Origin: Plutella xylostella
Lineage: Eukaryota; Arthropoda; Insecta; Lepidoptera; Plutellidae
Direction of reading: 5' to 3'
DNA length: 64,000 bases
NCBI RefSeq assembly: GCF_932276165.1
Contig: NC_063984.1
Location: 11,911,501-11,975,500 of the forward strand
Shown: one piece after another, positions 21,187-36,000 of the stretch
Position numbering within the stretch: position 1 is the stretch's first letter
Layout of the letters: each line of letters opens with the position of its first letter
Notes under the pieces: model-generated
The model's database searches: none
The model's input: the letters and a program-made list of their open reading frames with translations, nothing else
Told to the model about the DNA's origin: nothing
Program-made: the position numbers and the translations under genes

Positions 21187-23076
21187 CTGGGGAGATACGC
21201 GTGTTATGGAACAGATCTATAGTAGTTTTAACTTACAGAACAATGTAACTTTATTGATAAAAAAGATACAACATAATTTTTTTATCAATTTAAAGGCTGA
21301 AATAGTAGGTTCAATAAAACAATCTCTCCAGGAGGAATGATTTACAGTCTAACTTATACTCAAAAGTCTTCTAAGTGTGTCAGTAACAAGCACTAGAGCT
21401 GGACAAAGGTTTGTCACCATGATGGTGTGTTTGCCTATCAGAATACCGTCAGTCCCTGACTGCCCAGGGTAACCAATAGAAAGTACTGTGATACATTACT
21501 CTGAAAGGCTCTTTTCAGGCTCTCCTAAATTAAGACAATGGTGATAAATGGGCATGTAACTCTTGATGGAAGAGTTAATTTAGATAAATCAATAAATTAA
21601 CCAATTAGGTCAATCAATTACATAAGCTATGAAAGTGAGACCTCTTCCACCAGAGTTATGAAACAAAATAAATATGAACTGATTCCTCATGCACCATCCT
21701 GGTAAAGCTGATGGGAAGCAAAATATGTAAAATGTAGGACCAAAATGATTTTTAAATAAATTTTTATTGGATTATAGTAAGTAAGTAAGTAGTAAAGAAC
21801 ACTCATAAATTAGAAGGCTAGGCTCAGGAAGGTCTAGGCAGTGTGAAATAGTTTGGTAACACTGCATTGCAACATGACATGATATAATTGCTTGACACTT
21901 TTTTAAGTAATAATAAAGTTATTTTTATACACAAGAGTGTGTGAGGAAATACTCTTCATACTTGTTTTAAAAAATCTGTATATGTATTATACTTATTTCC
22001 ATCTAAATATTTAGATGTTGTTTTTATGCTACTTTAATTACCTCTCTTATTAAAATAGTATAGTTTCTCATACAATTTATGAAATCTGCTCATTAATTTA
22101 TATTTTTAACATCCAATGTCACCTAAATAAACTTTTAACAGAATAAAAACATTAAATTGTTATTTACTACACAAAATGACTGATGCTTTTAAACTTTCCA
22201 CAAAAATAGAAACACAGCTAAATGTGTGTGTAGTTGCTAAATAAATTAGAGACATTGGCCTTGAGTGAGCAACCCGGTTGACTACTGATGCCTCATTAGC
22301 ATATCATCAGCCTAGCTATGCCATTAATTACATTTCATTTCAAGTTTATTTTGATTTGTAATATATTTATGGCATGCAAATTTATGATAAAGTTGCAATA
22401 AAAAGGTGAATGATTCATGAAAAAAGTTTACTATCCTTGAAAATAATGTAGGAAAGAATTACAAATATGCAACCTGGCTCCCCAATTTCTATACTCTGTA
22501 CATTTGAAGCCATTAGGCAACTCTCTGTGGGGATGAGACTGCGGAACAGAAGTGGTCGCTCAAAAGGGTGTCACAGTGGTCTATACATACGTAGGTACAT
22601 AAGTACATAACTACCAACTGCTATTTAATTCAGAACTTTTAAAACCCTTCAACACCTTTTCTGCAAACTTACTAATAGTGATTCTTCAGTTGTTGTATTA
22701 TGTTGCATGTCCATTGTTAAAATAGGAGTCAAATAAATTAGGTAAGTATATTAAAATTGTTTACTTGGCCTAGCTCAACAATTTACAATTCACAACACAA
22801 AACTTTAGGTATGTATTCAAATGTAATTCCAATTATGGGCTCAATTATATGCACATTTGATTATTGAAGCCCAAACAATGGACTCATACAATCACTTGCA
22901 AATCATAACAACTGGTTAGGACAATCAAGCCATTGATCTTTGATTATGCTGGTATCTTAACATTGTTTCCAAACACTAGCCATATGGATACATATTCAAT
23001 ACTTACGTTGTATGGCAGTACCGTTAATATGTAATGAGCTCGTTAATGTAATGAATGGAAGCAGTGGCAGCCTCAC
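21187..23076 (-). other. First intron of dbo; no gene seen
   Basis: AT-rich. No domain, tandem array or long inverted repeat was noticed. Confidence 0.5.
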
Positions 23077-23300
23077 CTCTTGTGTCCGCGCGAGGTTCCC
23101 AGCTGCAGGCGCAGCGGGGGCGAAGCCCAGCCCCACACGGAGTCAATCTACAACCGACAAGACACCATCACACACTCCACACTTACATTTACCAACTAAA
23201 ACAAAAGGTGTTAGCGAAAACAGCTTATGCAAATGTCACCCACCCCGTCCTCGACCCAACTTACCTTTGACGATTAAAGGGACACTGCACACTTAAAACT
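23077..23300 (-). other. dbo: Probable non-coding first exon of dbo
   Basis: On the minus strand a GC-rich stretch ends ACACAAGAG before the donor GTGAGGC at 23071-23076. The first coding exon has an acceptor (TCTCCCCAG) one base before the ATG, so a spliced 5' UTR is required, and this is the best upstream candidate. The 5' limit is approximate. Confidence 0.5.
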
Positions 23301-24097
23301 GCCCGTTATGGAGCTTATTGTGAACACAATACTCTAAAGTTAAAGGCACTATTTCTATTTGGAAGGCATTGATTATCAATCAGGTGTTTTTGTGTTTATT
23401 CTACGAGCATCATACCGATTTGTCCACTATTCAATTTTAAAAGCTACATTCCGAAACTATGAATTTCTGTCAAACAAATAGTATTTAGTAACACTTTAAA
23501 ACTTCTGATATTTAAAATATTTTAATTTACAAAAAGTTATTAAACAAATTATTTTATTTGGATAAATTTTATTATAATCAATTTTGTGTTGGTAGTTTCA
23601 ACATAATTTTTATACTACTTTAGTGACACAGAAATAATGTACGAGTTTCCGAATGTGTTTTTAGGACAAACGTCATATTGATCGAGTTGCCAGCGTTTCA
23701 AAATTCGATTGTGAAATCTTGTAACACTGATCTGAAATATTTACGAAGCTTTTTAACACAGGATCACAGTGTACAATATTCAATCGCCACGGTTACTTTT
23801 TCAACGGTGTAATGTTATTTTATATGAATATTATGATTCCGAATCTTGTGAATTATGAATTTTTCAGTTAAAACGTAATCAAGTAAAATATTTTTTGTAA
23901 AAATTAGGAAGTTTATTGTATGAAACATCTTTCATAAACTTTTCTTATCAGCTGTTGTTGTCACTGTCAAGTGTCAGTGTCAGTTGTCATAATGTTGTTT
24001 ACTGTCAGTCTGAAGTAAAAAAGGATTTGTTGGCGAATTTTTGTGTTTGTGTACAAATCTAATGAATTCATAATAAAATACACCTCTAACCATCACA
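23300..24097. promoter_or_regulatory. Shared region between divergent dbo and Cog4
   Basis: dbo is read to the left from about 23.3 kb and Cog4 to the right from the ATG at 24098. The 0.8 kb between is AT-rich and free of genes, so it should hold both promoters. No specific factor site can be assigned. Confidence 0.45.
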
Positions 24098-27000
24098 ATG
24101 TCTTTAGCTTTACTTCTAGAAAAGTACGATGTGTCTACAGACGAAGGATTACAAAAAGCTCTCCATGAAATTGAAAAAGAGGAAGTAAGTACTTACACCG
24201 AAGGTTTTTTCATGTTTGTTTACCATTTTCATCTACTACTGGTGCGAATTAACTTTGCACCTGGCCAGCAAGAACCAGGGGTCACACCGGGTACGCCAAA
24301 GCTAGTTAATATGATCTCTGGTTTTTGTAAGTCAGGTGCACAGTTAATTCGCGCGAGTAGTATGTATGTATGTTAACCCCTTACCTGTGTGGTGCAGTTG
24401 GAGGTAGACGAGGCGCTGTCGGACGTGCTGGGCCGGTCGGCGTCGCTGGAGGGGCACCTGCGCGCGGCCAGCCAGGCCTACAGCCGGCTGGGCGCCGTGC
24501 GCGCGGACGCGGAGGCCGCCGCCGGCATGGTGGACCGCACCGCCGCGCTCGCCAGGGATGTTAGCGCTAAAGTTAGACAGCTTGATTTGGCCAGGGTGAG
24601 TTCACAGTCAACCTATACTGATTGCGGCTTCTAGGATTGTTCTAAACTTTCAAGTATTCCCTTAATGAATTGAAACCCTAATTTGTAAACAATCTTGGTA
24701 GTAGTTAAACTACATTAAACACGATTACTAGCAGGTCATTAATAAAAAAAACTGAAATTGTGAACCCAATTATAAATGAATAGCTCAGAAACTACTAACA
24801 AACATTCTTATTACGTTATATCCAGTCACGAGTAGCGGAGTGCCAGAGGAGGGTGCATGACCTGATTGACTTGCAACTGTGCAGCGCCGGAGTGGAGGCT
24901 GCCATCAAGGCACATGATTATGAAACTGGTAAGATATTATATTTATATATTTTTGATGATATCAATCCCACGAAAAACATGTATTATAAGAATGTTTATT
25001 ACAAAACCAGTTTACCAACAAGTGGCTATGGTGGTATGCAAAATGCATTGAATAAATGGTAAAAGAGGATTTGAAGTACATCCTTACTTCAATAAGTATA
25101 CCAATAGCAACCAAACAACATAGTGCACATCTGACTAAGGTACTCTAAGGCTCTAAGGCAACCTCAAGTGTATTGCTCATCAAGTTATATGGTTGCCGGT
25201 GGTATTACCTTCTCCTTCATCTGTATACACAGTGGACTTTTGTACTCACTCTATCTCCCTCTCTCTACCACAGGTGCGGCGCACGTGTCCCGTTTCCTCA
25301 GCATGGACCCTGGGTCGGTGGAGGCGGCGCGCGCGCGTGGTGCCCCGGACCCCAGGCTTGCTATGACCGCCGCTGCCAACACGCTCCGCGACTGTCTGGT
25401 TAAGAAGTATGTTTGTAATACTGTTTGTAGTGTTTAGGCTGATGGTATTGCCACTGCCACTCTTCCATAAGGAGGTCTTTTGACTATGATGGGGGTTTAG
25501 CTTGCTGTTCATATCTATGTACAAATAGCCTGCCATAATCACATTCATAATGTCTAAATCCCGCCATGCTAAACAAACCTTCTAAGAACCCATCATAAAC
25601 AAAACCATAGATAATGCTATAAATGCTTTTAACCCCTTTTCCCATTTTACACCCTTGACCTGATGACTCAATCCCCTCCCCCGACAGGTTCGCGGAGGCG
25701 GCGCGCGCGGAGGACGACGCGGCGGTGGAGCGGCTGTTCCGGCTGTTCCCGCAGATTGGACAGCCGCAGGAGGGGGTTGACCTGCTCGCTAACTATCTGG
25801 CCACTCAGGTATGATGCTGATTATGTTAACTATCTTTATGGCTCCTCCTCAGCTTTATGGTAGCCTGGTACCTCTGGTACTTGGACTGTGTTTGGCTTAT
25901 ATACCTATCCCCATTTATACCAAACCAAATAAGAGGAGTATTGTAATTCTATTCTCAAGTGATTGACGGGCGTAATGGAAGTTGTTGTCACTATTTTAGA
26001 AGTGTAAATGCGACTTTGTACGTCGTTGCAACATTGAAGCGAGTGTAGCGCTATATAGCGACTTTCATGCGAGAAACCAAATTCGCTTTTATAATTTTTC
26101 GACCAATTTAAATACTCCCGCTAGTGTTTACATTCTGCATCGCCATTTATATTTCAAACTTGTGCTAACTATGTCAAAATTTATCATGTCATGGTTCAAC
26201 AATTTAAAAGTTATCTTACCCTTCCATTCCCTTTCAGGTGGACACAATAATCCGTCGCGTGTCCATAGTCTCAGACCCTACTTCAGACGCGGCGGTGTTC
26301 GCGGACGCGCTGACCCGCGTGCTGGAGGCCGGCGGCGCCGCCGTGGAGCGGGCGAGAACCTCTATAGCCTCCTGCGCGCCTGGTAGCTTGCCGCGCGCTG
26401 TTAAACCTATACAGCCTATTGTGAGTCGTAAATCACTTTAGAACGTCGTAGGTAATCTGTACCTTCCTGTCCCGAATGGAAAATGGAAACTCTCGATTTC
26501 ACAAAGGGTTGCCCTCGGCTACCACGATAGTCGACTCCTCCAAATTACCCACGATGCTTTCTTACGAGTTACTTATTCTGAATAAGAATTACGTTTATGT
26601 TATGAATTATGTACAAATTACAGGGACTAGCCTAAAATCTAAAACGCATTAGCTGTTGTGGCTACATCTAGAATACTGAAAAGCAGCAACTGCTCATAAC
26701 TCAAAACAAAAAACAATTTCTGCAAACCCATAACCGCAAACATTACACTCCCAGATCTGCGCCGGCGCACGTCGCATCTTCACGGCCATGCGGTCGGCGC
26801 GGCAGCTGGGCCCCGCCCCCGACCCGCGCCGCCTGCCGCACCCCCCCGAGCCCCGCGCCGCCGAGCCCGTGCTGGCCGAGCTAGCGCTGTCGCACTCTAG
26901 GATACGACTGTACTTTGCGTTCTTGCGGAGGAAGACTGAGGTTAGTGGTCATTATATATGTTCTTTTGTCAAGTTCATGTACATTTTATTCTTGCCCAGG

Positions 27001-30000
27001 GGCCGCTGCTACACGGGTTCGTTATCGACGTTAATAAACTCTTTTTATGCACTTTCTAACAATCACCGCGCTATATTTATGGCGAATTGTGATATAGTTA
27101 CATTATTCTACGTCGATAACCCGTGTAGCTCCAGCTGTTCCTCTTAACTAAACTGTTGGTGTTCGGAACCCTATTAGATGTGACGTAGCTAGGAGGCCTC
27201 CGCAAATGCAGAGAATGTCGGCAATGTCTTTCCATTGCTTCTATTTATTTAACCATTGATCGAGCCAATAACAATAAATAAGAGTGTTCACATTTACCAT
27301 GTATATGTATGTATATCTGTTTGTCTATATTATTTGCCTAAGCAACTCTTAAATGCAAAGATCTATTCGTTGAGGCATGACTCTAATCATAAAATACAAC
27401 ACACATTACACTCTGCCCAACAGAGCGACGCGGCGCCGCTAGACGAGGCGGGGCGCGCGGCGGCGCTGGCGGCCGCGGAGCAGCTGATCGCCGGCTGCGA
27501 CCTCGTGCGCACCGCGCAGGACCTCCTGGCTCACTATCTGGCGCTGGAGCGGTAATACACATACAGATGTTTTATGCGTTTCAGTATACTTTGGAAGTGG
27601 CGTACATCGTAATGCAAAGATGCGGAATTTTAGACTTTTTTTTCGAACTGATGTAAGTACCTACATCGGAATCATAAATTTTATAAATCACAAACAGTGG
27701 AATTTCGTACTTCGAAATTCAGTAGCTCCCTTAACTTCTGCTTAGTATGCCTAGATTCCGTGTAAATTATAGCAGTAAGCCTGGTGGTTGCAAAAGCTAA
27801 CATGGGCTCTCTGTGGGTCCAGGAATAGATAATCTCGTTTCGGTAATAGATGGTCAAGACTGTGAATAGTTGATTGCATGCTCCCTTCGTACACTCCATC
27901 GTGATTACAGCACTGTATAGTAAATTTTACTTCTGTATGATTGCAGGTATTTCCTGGAGGAGAGCGTGGCCAAGGCACTGAAGATGGCGACGCCGCAGCC
28001 GGGCGCCACCGCCTCCAGCCTGGTCGACGACGTGTTCTACATCGCAAGGAAAGTTATTCGGTAAGTTCATTCTTAAACAAGAAAGACGCCATAATTTTCA
28101 TGGGTCTGTGGCCCCGCGATGAGCTGTTTCCTATTCGTTAGCTACTTGTTATTTCCGGGTCGCAAAACAAAAGTTGCTGCTAGAGGGACAGAAATCATTT
28201 TTATGCATCGTAATACGTGTACATTCTTGCCGAAGGTTAACTTAAAACTGCTCCTGTGGCTGCTCCGCAATGTGCGTAATCATTGTAGTCACACTTGGTA
28301 CACGATTTACATCTTGTAGTATATTGACATGCATGTGGGTAGATTGTATAGGTGGTGGAATCAGTTGGGAATAAACGGTCATCAAGCACACACACGTCTT
28401 CTCATTATTCACCGATACTATATTGGCTAACGAGGATAAATTAAGTGTTTTAGTGTTATTATTAACGTTAAAATCAGTGCGTGTACACGTATCACTAAAA
28501 TAAATCATGTCCGTGGGAAAAATCGGCGAGTTTAATGTATCAGTGGGAAATTGGACCTTATACGTAGAACGCCTAGAAATGTTTTACAAAGTAAATGAGG
28601 TTAAAGACGAAATGTGGTTACCTACATTAATTGCAGTCATCGGGGACGAAGCTTACGAATTACTCAGCAATTTGGTGAGCCCTAAGAAGCCGGCAACAAT
28701 GACCTATAATGAGGTAGTTAGCATCTTTCAAAACCACCTGCAACCGAAACCCTCAGAGATGGCCGAACGCTATCGGTTCCGACAGCGGAGACAGCAATTA
28801 GAAGAAACGGTAGCCCAGTATATGACGGAGTTGAAAAAACTGTCAAAATATTGTGAGTTTGGTGCGAATTTAGAAGATAACCTCCGTGACCAATTCGTGT
28901 GCGGTTTACGGAGTGACGTTATTAGGCAGAGACTGTTCGCGGAGGAAAAACTGACCTACACAACGGCTATCAAATTGTCAATCAGCCTGGAGGCGGCGGA
29001 ACGGGATGCGGCGGCAGTGGAGCACGTGGAGCAGCGTAGCGACGGCGGCGGCGGCGGCAGGGCGGCGGCGGGGGCGCCCGTGCTGTCCCTAGCCCCCGCG
29101 GGGGCGCGCGCCTCACACGGTCGCGGGCGCACCGCGCCGACCTCGGGATCGGCTACTGGACAACGGCCGGGAACACAGGCGCCATGCACAGCATGCGGGG
29201 CGAATACACACAGCTGGGCTCGCTGCAGATTCAAGAATTTTATCTGCAGCAAATGTAAACAGCGGGGACATCTTCGCCGGCAGTGTCCCAACCCAGGGGC
29301 AGGCCCGTATCGCCGCGATGGCAGGGGCATCCACCACGTGGACACGCGCCTAGACCAGGCGGCACCGCCGCGGGACGAGGAGTCGGAGGACAGCTTGTCC
29401 GAGCTGGAGGAGGACCTTCACCAACTTAGCTTGAACGGCTACAGACCGGTGAGCATTACTGTATCGGTAGGTAACGTGGACTTACTAATGGAGGTAGATA
29501 GATACGGGATCGGCAGTGTCATGTATTAGTAAGGTCACATATGACCAGTACTTTAGTGCATATGAAATCGAAGAATTAGAACTTGTATTAAAATCATACG
29601 ATGGCACAAAAATTAAACCACTAGGTATAATTAAACCTATAGTTGGTTATGGTCGATTAAATAGGAAATTAGAACTTTTTGTTATTGAGGGTGGTACGAC
29701 TTCGTTACTCGGCCGACATTGGTTAACAGAATTAGGAATCCAGATACCTGTATTACGTAACAATAACTCATTACATAAAATGCAACCACTTCCTAAGAAC
29801 AATGTCAACATAACGAATAATAAAGGTAACGAATTAACATGTTTACTCGACAGGTATAAAGGGCTATTCAGCGGTGGACTGGGAAGGTACAGCAGGGGCA
29901 AGGCGCGGCTCCGTGTCCGCGAGGGCAGCGTGCCCGTGTTCTGCCGCGCGCGCCCTCTGCCGTACGCCCTGCGCGAGCGCGTGGAGGCGGAGCTGGACGG

Positions 30001-33000
30001 CATGCTGCGGGAGGGGATCATTGAGCCTGTGGAGACGGCGGACTGGGCCACGCCGCTCGTGCCGGTACCTAAGGCCGATGGAGGAATACGCATATGTGCG
30101 GACTATAAGGTAACCCTAAATCCTGTCTTGCTGATCGATAAATACCCATTACCTAAAGTTGAGGACTTATTCGTAGGATTAAGTGGGGCTAACTATTTTT
30201 CAAAAATCGATCTCTCACAAGCGTACAACCAGATTGAACTCGAGGACCCAGAAAATTTAACAGTCATTAATACGCATAAAGGTTTGTTTAAATATAAACG
30301 GCTAGTTTACGGGTTGTCGTCGAGTCCGGGCATTTTTCAACGGATAATGGCGTCATTGTTGAAGGACATCCCAAATGTACAAGTCTTTTTGGATGATATT
30401 ATTCTAGCTAGTCAGGATATTAAAACACATTTGTTATTAATTGAGGAAGTATTTAAAAAACTACAAGACGCGGGCTTGAAATTAAAAGAAAATAAATGTT
30501 TCTTTATGCTAAACGAAGTTAAGTACTTAGGCTATATAATTTCTAAAGATGGTATTAAAGTAGACCCGGAAAAAGTAGACGCGGTGGTCAAAATCGCGAG
30601 TCCGACCAATATCTCTCAATTAAGGTCATTTATTGGATTGGTAAATTTCTATGCACGATTTGTGCCAAATATAAGCACGGTTTTGTCACCACTATATAAA
30701 TTACTTAAAAAGGGAATTCGGTGGAACTGGAACACCGAATGTGAATTATCATTTAACAAGATTAAAGCCATTTTATGCAGTACGGAGGTTCTCGCTCATT
30801 ACGATCCAACAAAAAAATTAATATTAACCTGTGACGCGAGTCCAGTAGGTATTGGCGGGGTATTGACCCAAGTAGGAGCGGACGGCTGTGAGCGACCGGT
30901 CTCATACATATCGCGCACCTTATCACCCGCGGAGCAAAACTATTCGCAAATAGACCGTGAGGCACTGGCAATAGTGTTCTCTTTGCAAAAATTCCACCAA
31001 TATGTTTACGGCCGGAGATTTGTTTTACGCACGGATCACAAACCGCTCGTGAGTATTTTCGGGCCTAAGAAAGGCATTCCAATGATGGCCGCGAGTAGAT
31101 TGCAGCGGTGGTCAGTTATAGTGGCGGCGTACAGTTACGATATTGAGTACATAAACACTACAAACAATGGGGCGGATAGTTTATCACGGTTACCGATTGC
31201 AGCAAAAGCTAAAGATATATTGAAATATCCGGAGCAGAGTTATTTACATTATGTAAACAATAGTATGCTACTCGACTATCAAGAGATAAAAAAACAAACG
31301 AGCCGTGACCCGTTACTTAGTAGAATATTGGGCTATATTCGAGACGGGTGGCCCGAGCACAACGAAATTAGGTCATTACAACCTTATTTTAACAGAAAGA
31401 CTGAGTTATACGAAGAATTAGGGTGTATAATGTGGGGTCACCGTATTGTTATACCTACTAATTGTACTGAAAAAGTGTTGAATGACTTACATGAATGTCA
31501 TATGGGCATTGTAAAAACAAAGGCGATAGCCCGTAGCTACGTCTGGTGGGCGGGCATTGACGAGGCGGTGGAGGCAATGTGCCGCGGCTGTGCCGTGTGC
31601 GCCGCCGAGGCGGACGCGCCGCCGCGCCGGCCGCCGGCGCCCTGGCCGTATCCAAACCAGCCATGGGCCAGGATACATGCAGATTTCCTTGGTCCCATCG
31701 ACGGGAAATTGTATTTAGTAGTAGTAGATGCTCGAACAAAATGGTTGGAGGTATTTAATATACCGAGTACTAGTGCCCATCACGTAATCAGTAAATTTAG
31801 CGAGTTATTTGGACGATGGGGCGTAGCAAAACAGTTGGTGACAGACAATGGGCCACCCTTCACAAGCAAAGAAGTTTCAGGTTATCTGAACAGAAATGGA
31901 GTACAACATTTGTTTTCAGCCCCTTACCATCCCGCCTCAAACGGAGCGGCAGAAAATGCAGTCCGAACCGTTAAAAGAGTAATAAAAAAAGCTAGGCGAC
32001 AAAATCATAATTTAGAACTAGCTATTCAAACCTTTCTGCTATATTACCGTAATACGCCACACTGTACGACGGGGGAAAGCCCAGCCTCTCTAATGCTTGG
32101 TCGCCCTCTGCGAACCAAGTTTGATCTGCTGAGGCCTGACTGCACCGCGAGGGTACAGGCCGCGCAGCAACGCCAAGTCACAGCACGGGGCGGCGCAGCG
32201 CGCCAGCTGCCCGACGGAGCGCCCGTGTGGCTGCGCCAGTATCAGGGGACGGACCGCTGGGCACCTGGCTCCGTCACTGAACGAGTAGGCACAACAGACT
32301 ATACAGTGGTAGATGTTTCGGGACGTAGGCATCATAGGCATATCGATCAGCTAAGACAGCGACATAGGAGTTCCTTAGTTAATCCTTCCACGCCGATTAC
32401 GGGACAGCCAGGGGACGAGGCCACTCAGGTGGAGGAGTGGGTGTCCCCTCCGACGTCTCCGCAGGTCGATGATCACCTTGTACGCAGGGAAACCGAGGCC
32501 TCAACAGCCGAGGCCGCGCCAGCCACAGTGTCAGCGGTGGATGAAAGAGACCGGGGTCCGCCATCTCCTGCTGTGCCTTGCCGAAAAAACCCAGTCAGAC
32601 AATGCAGGTTACAAAACCCACCAGAATATAAAACATAATTTAGTTATTTTTGTTATTAATTAGTTGTAAAACTAGATTATTATGATTATTTTTACTTTTG
32701 TTCGAGTAAGCCATTAAAGGCTAAGTTCTTCTTTCTATTTCGATGTATAAGTTAAGTAATGTACCTACTTGCATATAAGCTTGTTGTTATGCTAGTACTT
32801 ACCTTAAGTAATTCAAGTTGACAGTAGGTATTGATAACGACATTAAACACATAATACTGTAGTTGTTTAAGTTTAATTACGTTTGGCCATCATTCATGCT
32901 CAATAATTATATTAAATAATAAGTTATAACAACAATTACCGTACCAATTATGTAAACTTCAATAAAATTGAAAGCATAAATATACCTACTTGATGTAAGA

Positions 33001-36000
33001 ATTGTAGATAAGTGATTTAAAAAAAAATATATGTATACCTAACTATTTTTTTGTACATTGTTAAAGAATTACTAAATAAAAAGGGTGTTAAAGCACAGTT
33101 AATAAATAAGGGGGGAAAATGATTAAGGGGAAGATATTGTAGTATATTGACATGCATGTGGGTAGATTGTATAGGTGGTGGAATCAGTTGGGAATAAACG
33201 GTCATCAAGCACACACACGTCTTCTCATTATTCACCGATACTATACATCTTACCTATCTATCACCGTCCGCCCACAGCCGCAGCCTATCAACAGGCAGCG
33301 TGGACGGCGCGTGCGCAGTGCTCAACGACGTGGCGTCCCTACTGGAGCACAGCGTGGCGGCGGCGCTGCGGGGCTGGCTGCGCGCGCCCCCCGAGCCCCT
33401 CCCCCTGCCCCCGCCCTCCGGCGCCGGCCCGGACCTAGTGGGGCTGCTGGCGCAGAGGCTGAATAGGGACGTGGATGCGCAGAGGACGCTGTTCCTGGTG
33501 AGTTGTTCATGTCGGGGTCACCATTTTAAGGTTTATTAGAGCGGTAATACATTTCGAACTGATATTATATTCCAACGAAACGACCTATAAATAATGTATA
33601 AAGAACATTACAATTAGCTATAGAACCGGGTGAAACGGCGTAATTTGCCTGGGCGTAATACATCTCAATTGGTAATTTATAAATCTAGAGTGACTGAAAT
33701 TTAAACCAGGGTTTTCAAATTTTACCTTGCAAATTATCTTCATTTCGCACAGGTTTCACGTTAACATTATGTACGTCTAGTATTTCCAAATTAACCCTCA
33801 CCATTCTACCAGGTGCACATGAACGAGGCGGAGTCTGGCGCGGAGTGGTCGGAGCGCCTCGCGGCGGAAGCCTGCGCGGAGGCCGAGCCCTTATTCCGGA
33901 GCCCCGGCGAGCGAGAGAAGCTACAGTCTTGTGCCACGGGGCTGGCCACGGCGGCGGCGGCGTTCAGGGCCGCCCATGAATTAGCCTTGGAGGGGATTAA
34001 AGCGGGACTGAAGCCGAGGTTGCACGCCTGGGCGGACTTCATTGTGAATCCTGATGTTGATCCTGGTATGTGGATTAAGTTTGTGTAGTGTGAAATGAAA
34101 GAAAGAAAGAAAGAAAAAGATTTTATTTGGTGCTGCACAAATACACCGAAAAATACAACAAAACAAAAACATATACAACAAAACATCAGATACAATTTGA
34201 ATATAAAATTAATAAAACCAAAAAAGATAATAAAAAAAAAACATAAAAATAAAAACTAAACTAAATTCCTAAAAATAAAAATAACTTAAATATTGGCCAG
34301 CCTGTGTAGATGGTGCATCAGCGCAGCGCCAAAAAGGCCCCGAGCTCAGCAATTGCTGCAAGTACATAATGTACCTGCAGCGCTGATTTTCAGCAGGGAC
34401 CCTTTATGTGACTCACGGAAACTACAAATCGAGACTTTACCTAATATAAAATTCATGTAATAAATAAGAAACAGTCATTAAGTAACGAATACTATACATA
34501 GGTACCTACATAGACAATATAACATAATACAATACAAGTATAATAATACATAATACAATACAATAAATACAATATAAGTCATATTCAAGTGCTGAAATTT
34601 TAAATAGATTTTTGCATATTCAGCAGGTAACCTTTAAGTTGGCACTTAAAGGTATTTATGTACCTACCATGTAGCCTTTTTAAAGGAGGGGGGAGGTCAT
34701 TCCAGCACTTGGACGCCGCATATCTGAAACTGCCTCGAAAGGCGGCTGATCGATGCGGTGGCACGGACAAGCGGACCTTATACTTGTATGAATCGAACGA
34801 CCATTGCAGTTTTTCATACAAGTATTTTGGGGTCTCACGCTTGACCACACCAAACAACAACGTTGCAAGGTGCAATCGTCTTCGTGCCGCCATTTTGAGC
34901 AGATTAGCATTGTTCAGATATGGCGTCACGTGCGTCCTGGGGGGGATACGGAAGCAGAAGCGCGCACACGCATTCTGAACTCTCTGCACCAGCCGTTCAG
35001 ATCTACCGAGGAGGCACCCACCGTAGACCACGTCGCACTAGTTCAGTAAATGAGCCTCTTCGAATGTACCTATCACCTGTTCCTCATATGTATACCTCAT
35101 AGACTGTGTCTCACAAAAGATAGACTCTCTTGTTTGTGACCGACACGATAAGAAGATTGATCTTGTGATTTTTAAGCTAGAGTCTCACTTTAGACACCCT
35201 TTTCGACGCCTTATGGTCGTATGGACCCAAATTCACGTGAAAAATAAATTTCCATTTGTTTTTGGCCCTTCAAAACTCCTGAAAAACAAAAGGAAGTCCA
35301 TTCATTTTCGGTGGCTGAAAGAGAAGGGGAGATAGATCTCGCTTTCTCTTTCTCCCTAACGTTCTACCCCGTTCCAGACGAGATGGAGGACGACGCGGAC
35401 GCGTTACCCGCCGCGCTGGAGGCCCTCGCCGCCGCCGCGCGCAGCCAGCTGTCCCCGCGGGCGCTGGGGGCGCTGCTGCACGCCGCCGCCGCCGAGCTGG
35501 CCGCCGCCGCCGAGCTGCTGCTGCTGCGGAGACACTACACGCAGGTATTTGACGACTCGTCAGCCTGTATGCTTAGCACGGGGTGCAAGACGCAGATGAC
35601 AAGACAAAAGTTTTCGCAATTTGAGTGAGTGCGACACAAAACTATTTTTACGGTCAACTATTTCACGTTTACTCAAGTGCGGCTTGTGACGCAAGTTAGG
35701 TATGCTGTAATTCTACTGCTGGGCTGGGCATGCTGTAATTCTCTCAAAGATAGACACAACACTTTACTACGACTTTCTTCATCCAGCCACCACCAGCAAT
35801 TATTGACACTCCTACTATTGGCAGTGGCAGTCGGCGAGCTGTCGTTTATTAATTACATCATAACTTTTAATATAGTGTTACAAATATAACTCCGAACCTC
35901 AGAATAATAACAGGAAGCAATCGTATTTACACCGCGACGACGTACTCTGTGGTCGGCAGATAAGCCATGGCGGGAAACGTCAAAAAGGAGATGTCAATGT

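Larger units (their letters stand above)
28315..33245 (+). mobile_element. mag-lineage Ty3/Gypsy LTR retrotransposon, complete, with TSD
   Basis: Two 108-bp LTRs (28315-28422 and 33138-33245), identical by eye, are flanked by the target duplication CATCT (28310-28314 and 33246-33250). A primer-site candidate (TGGCTAACGAGG) follows the 5' LTR, and the purine tract AGGGGAAGAT precedes the 3' LTR. The very short LTRs and the Gag/Pol type fit the mag lineage known from silkworm. It lies in Cog4 intron 9 in the same orientation as the gene. Confidence 0.93.
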
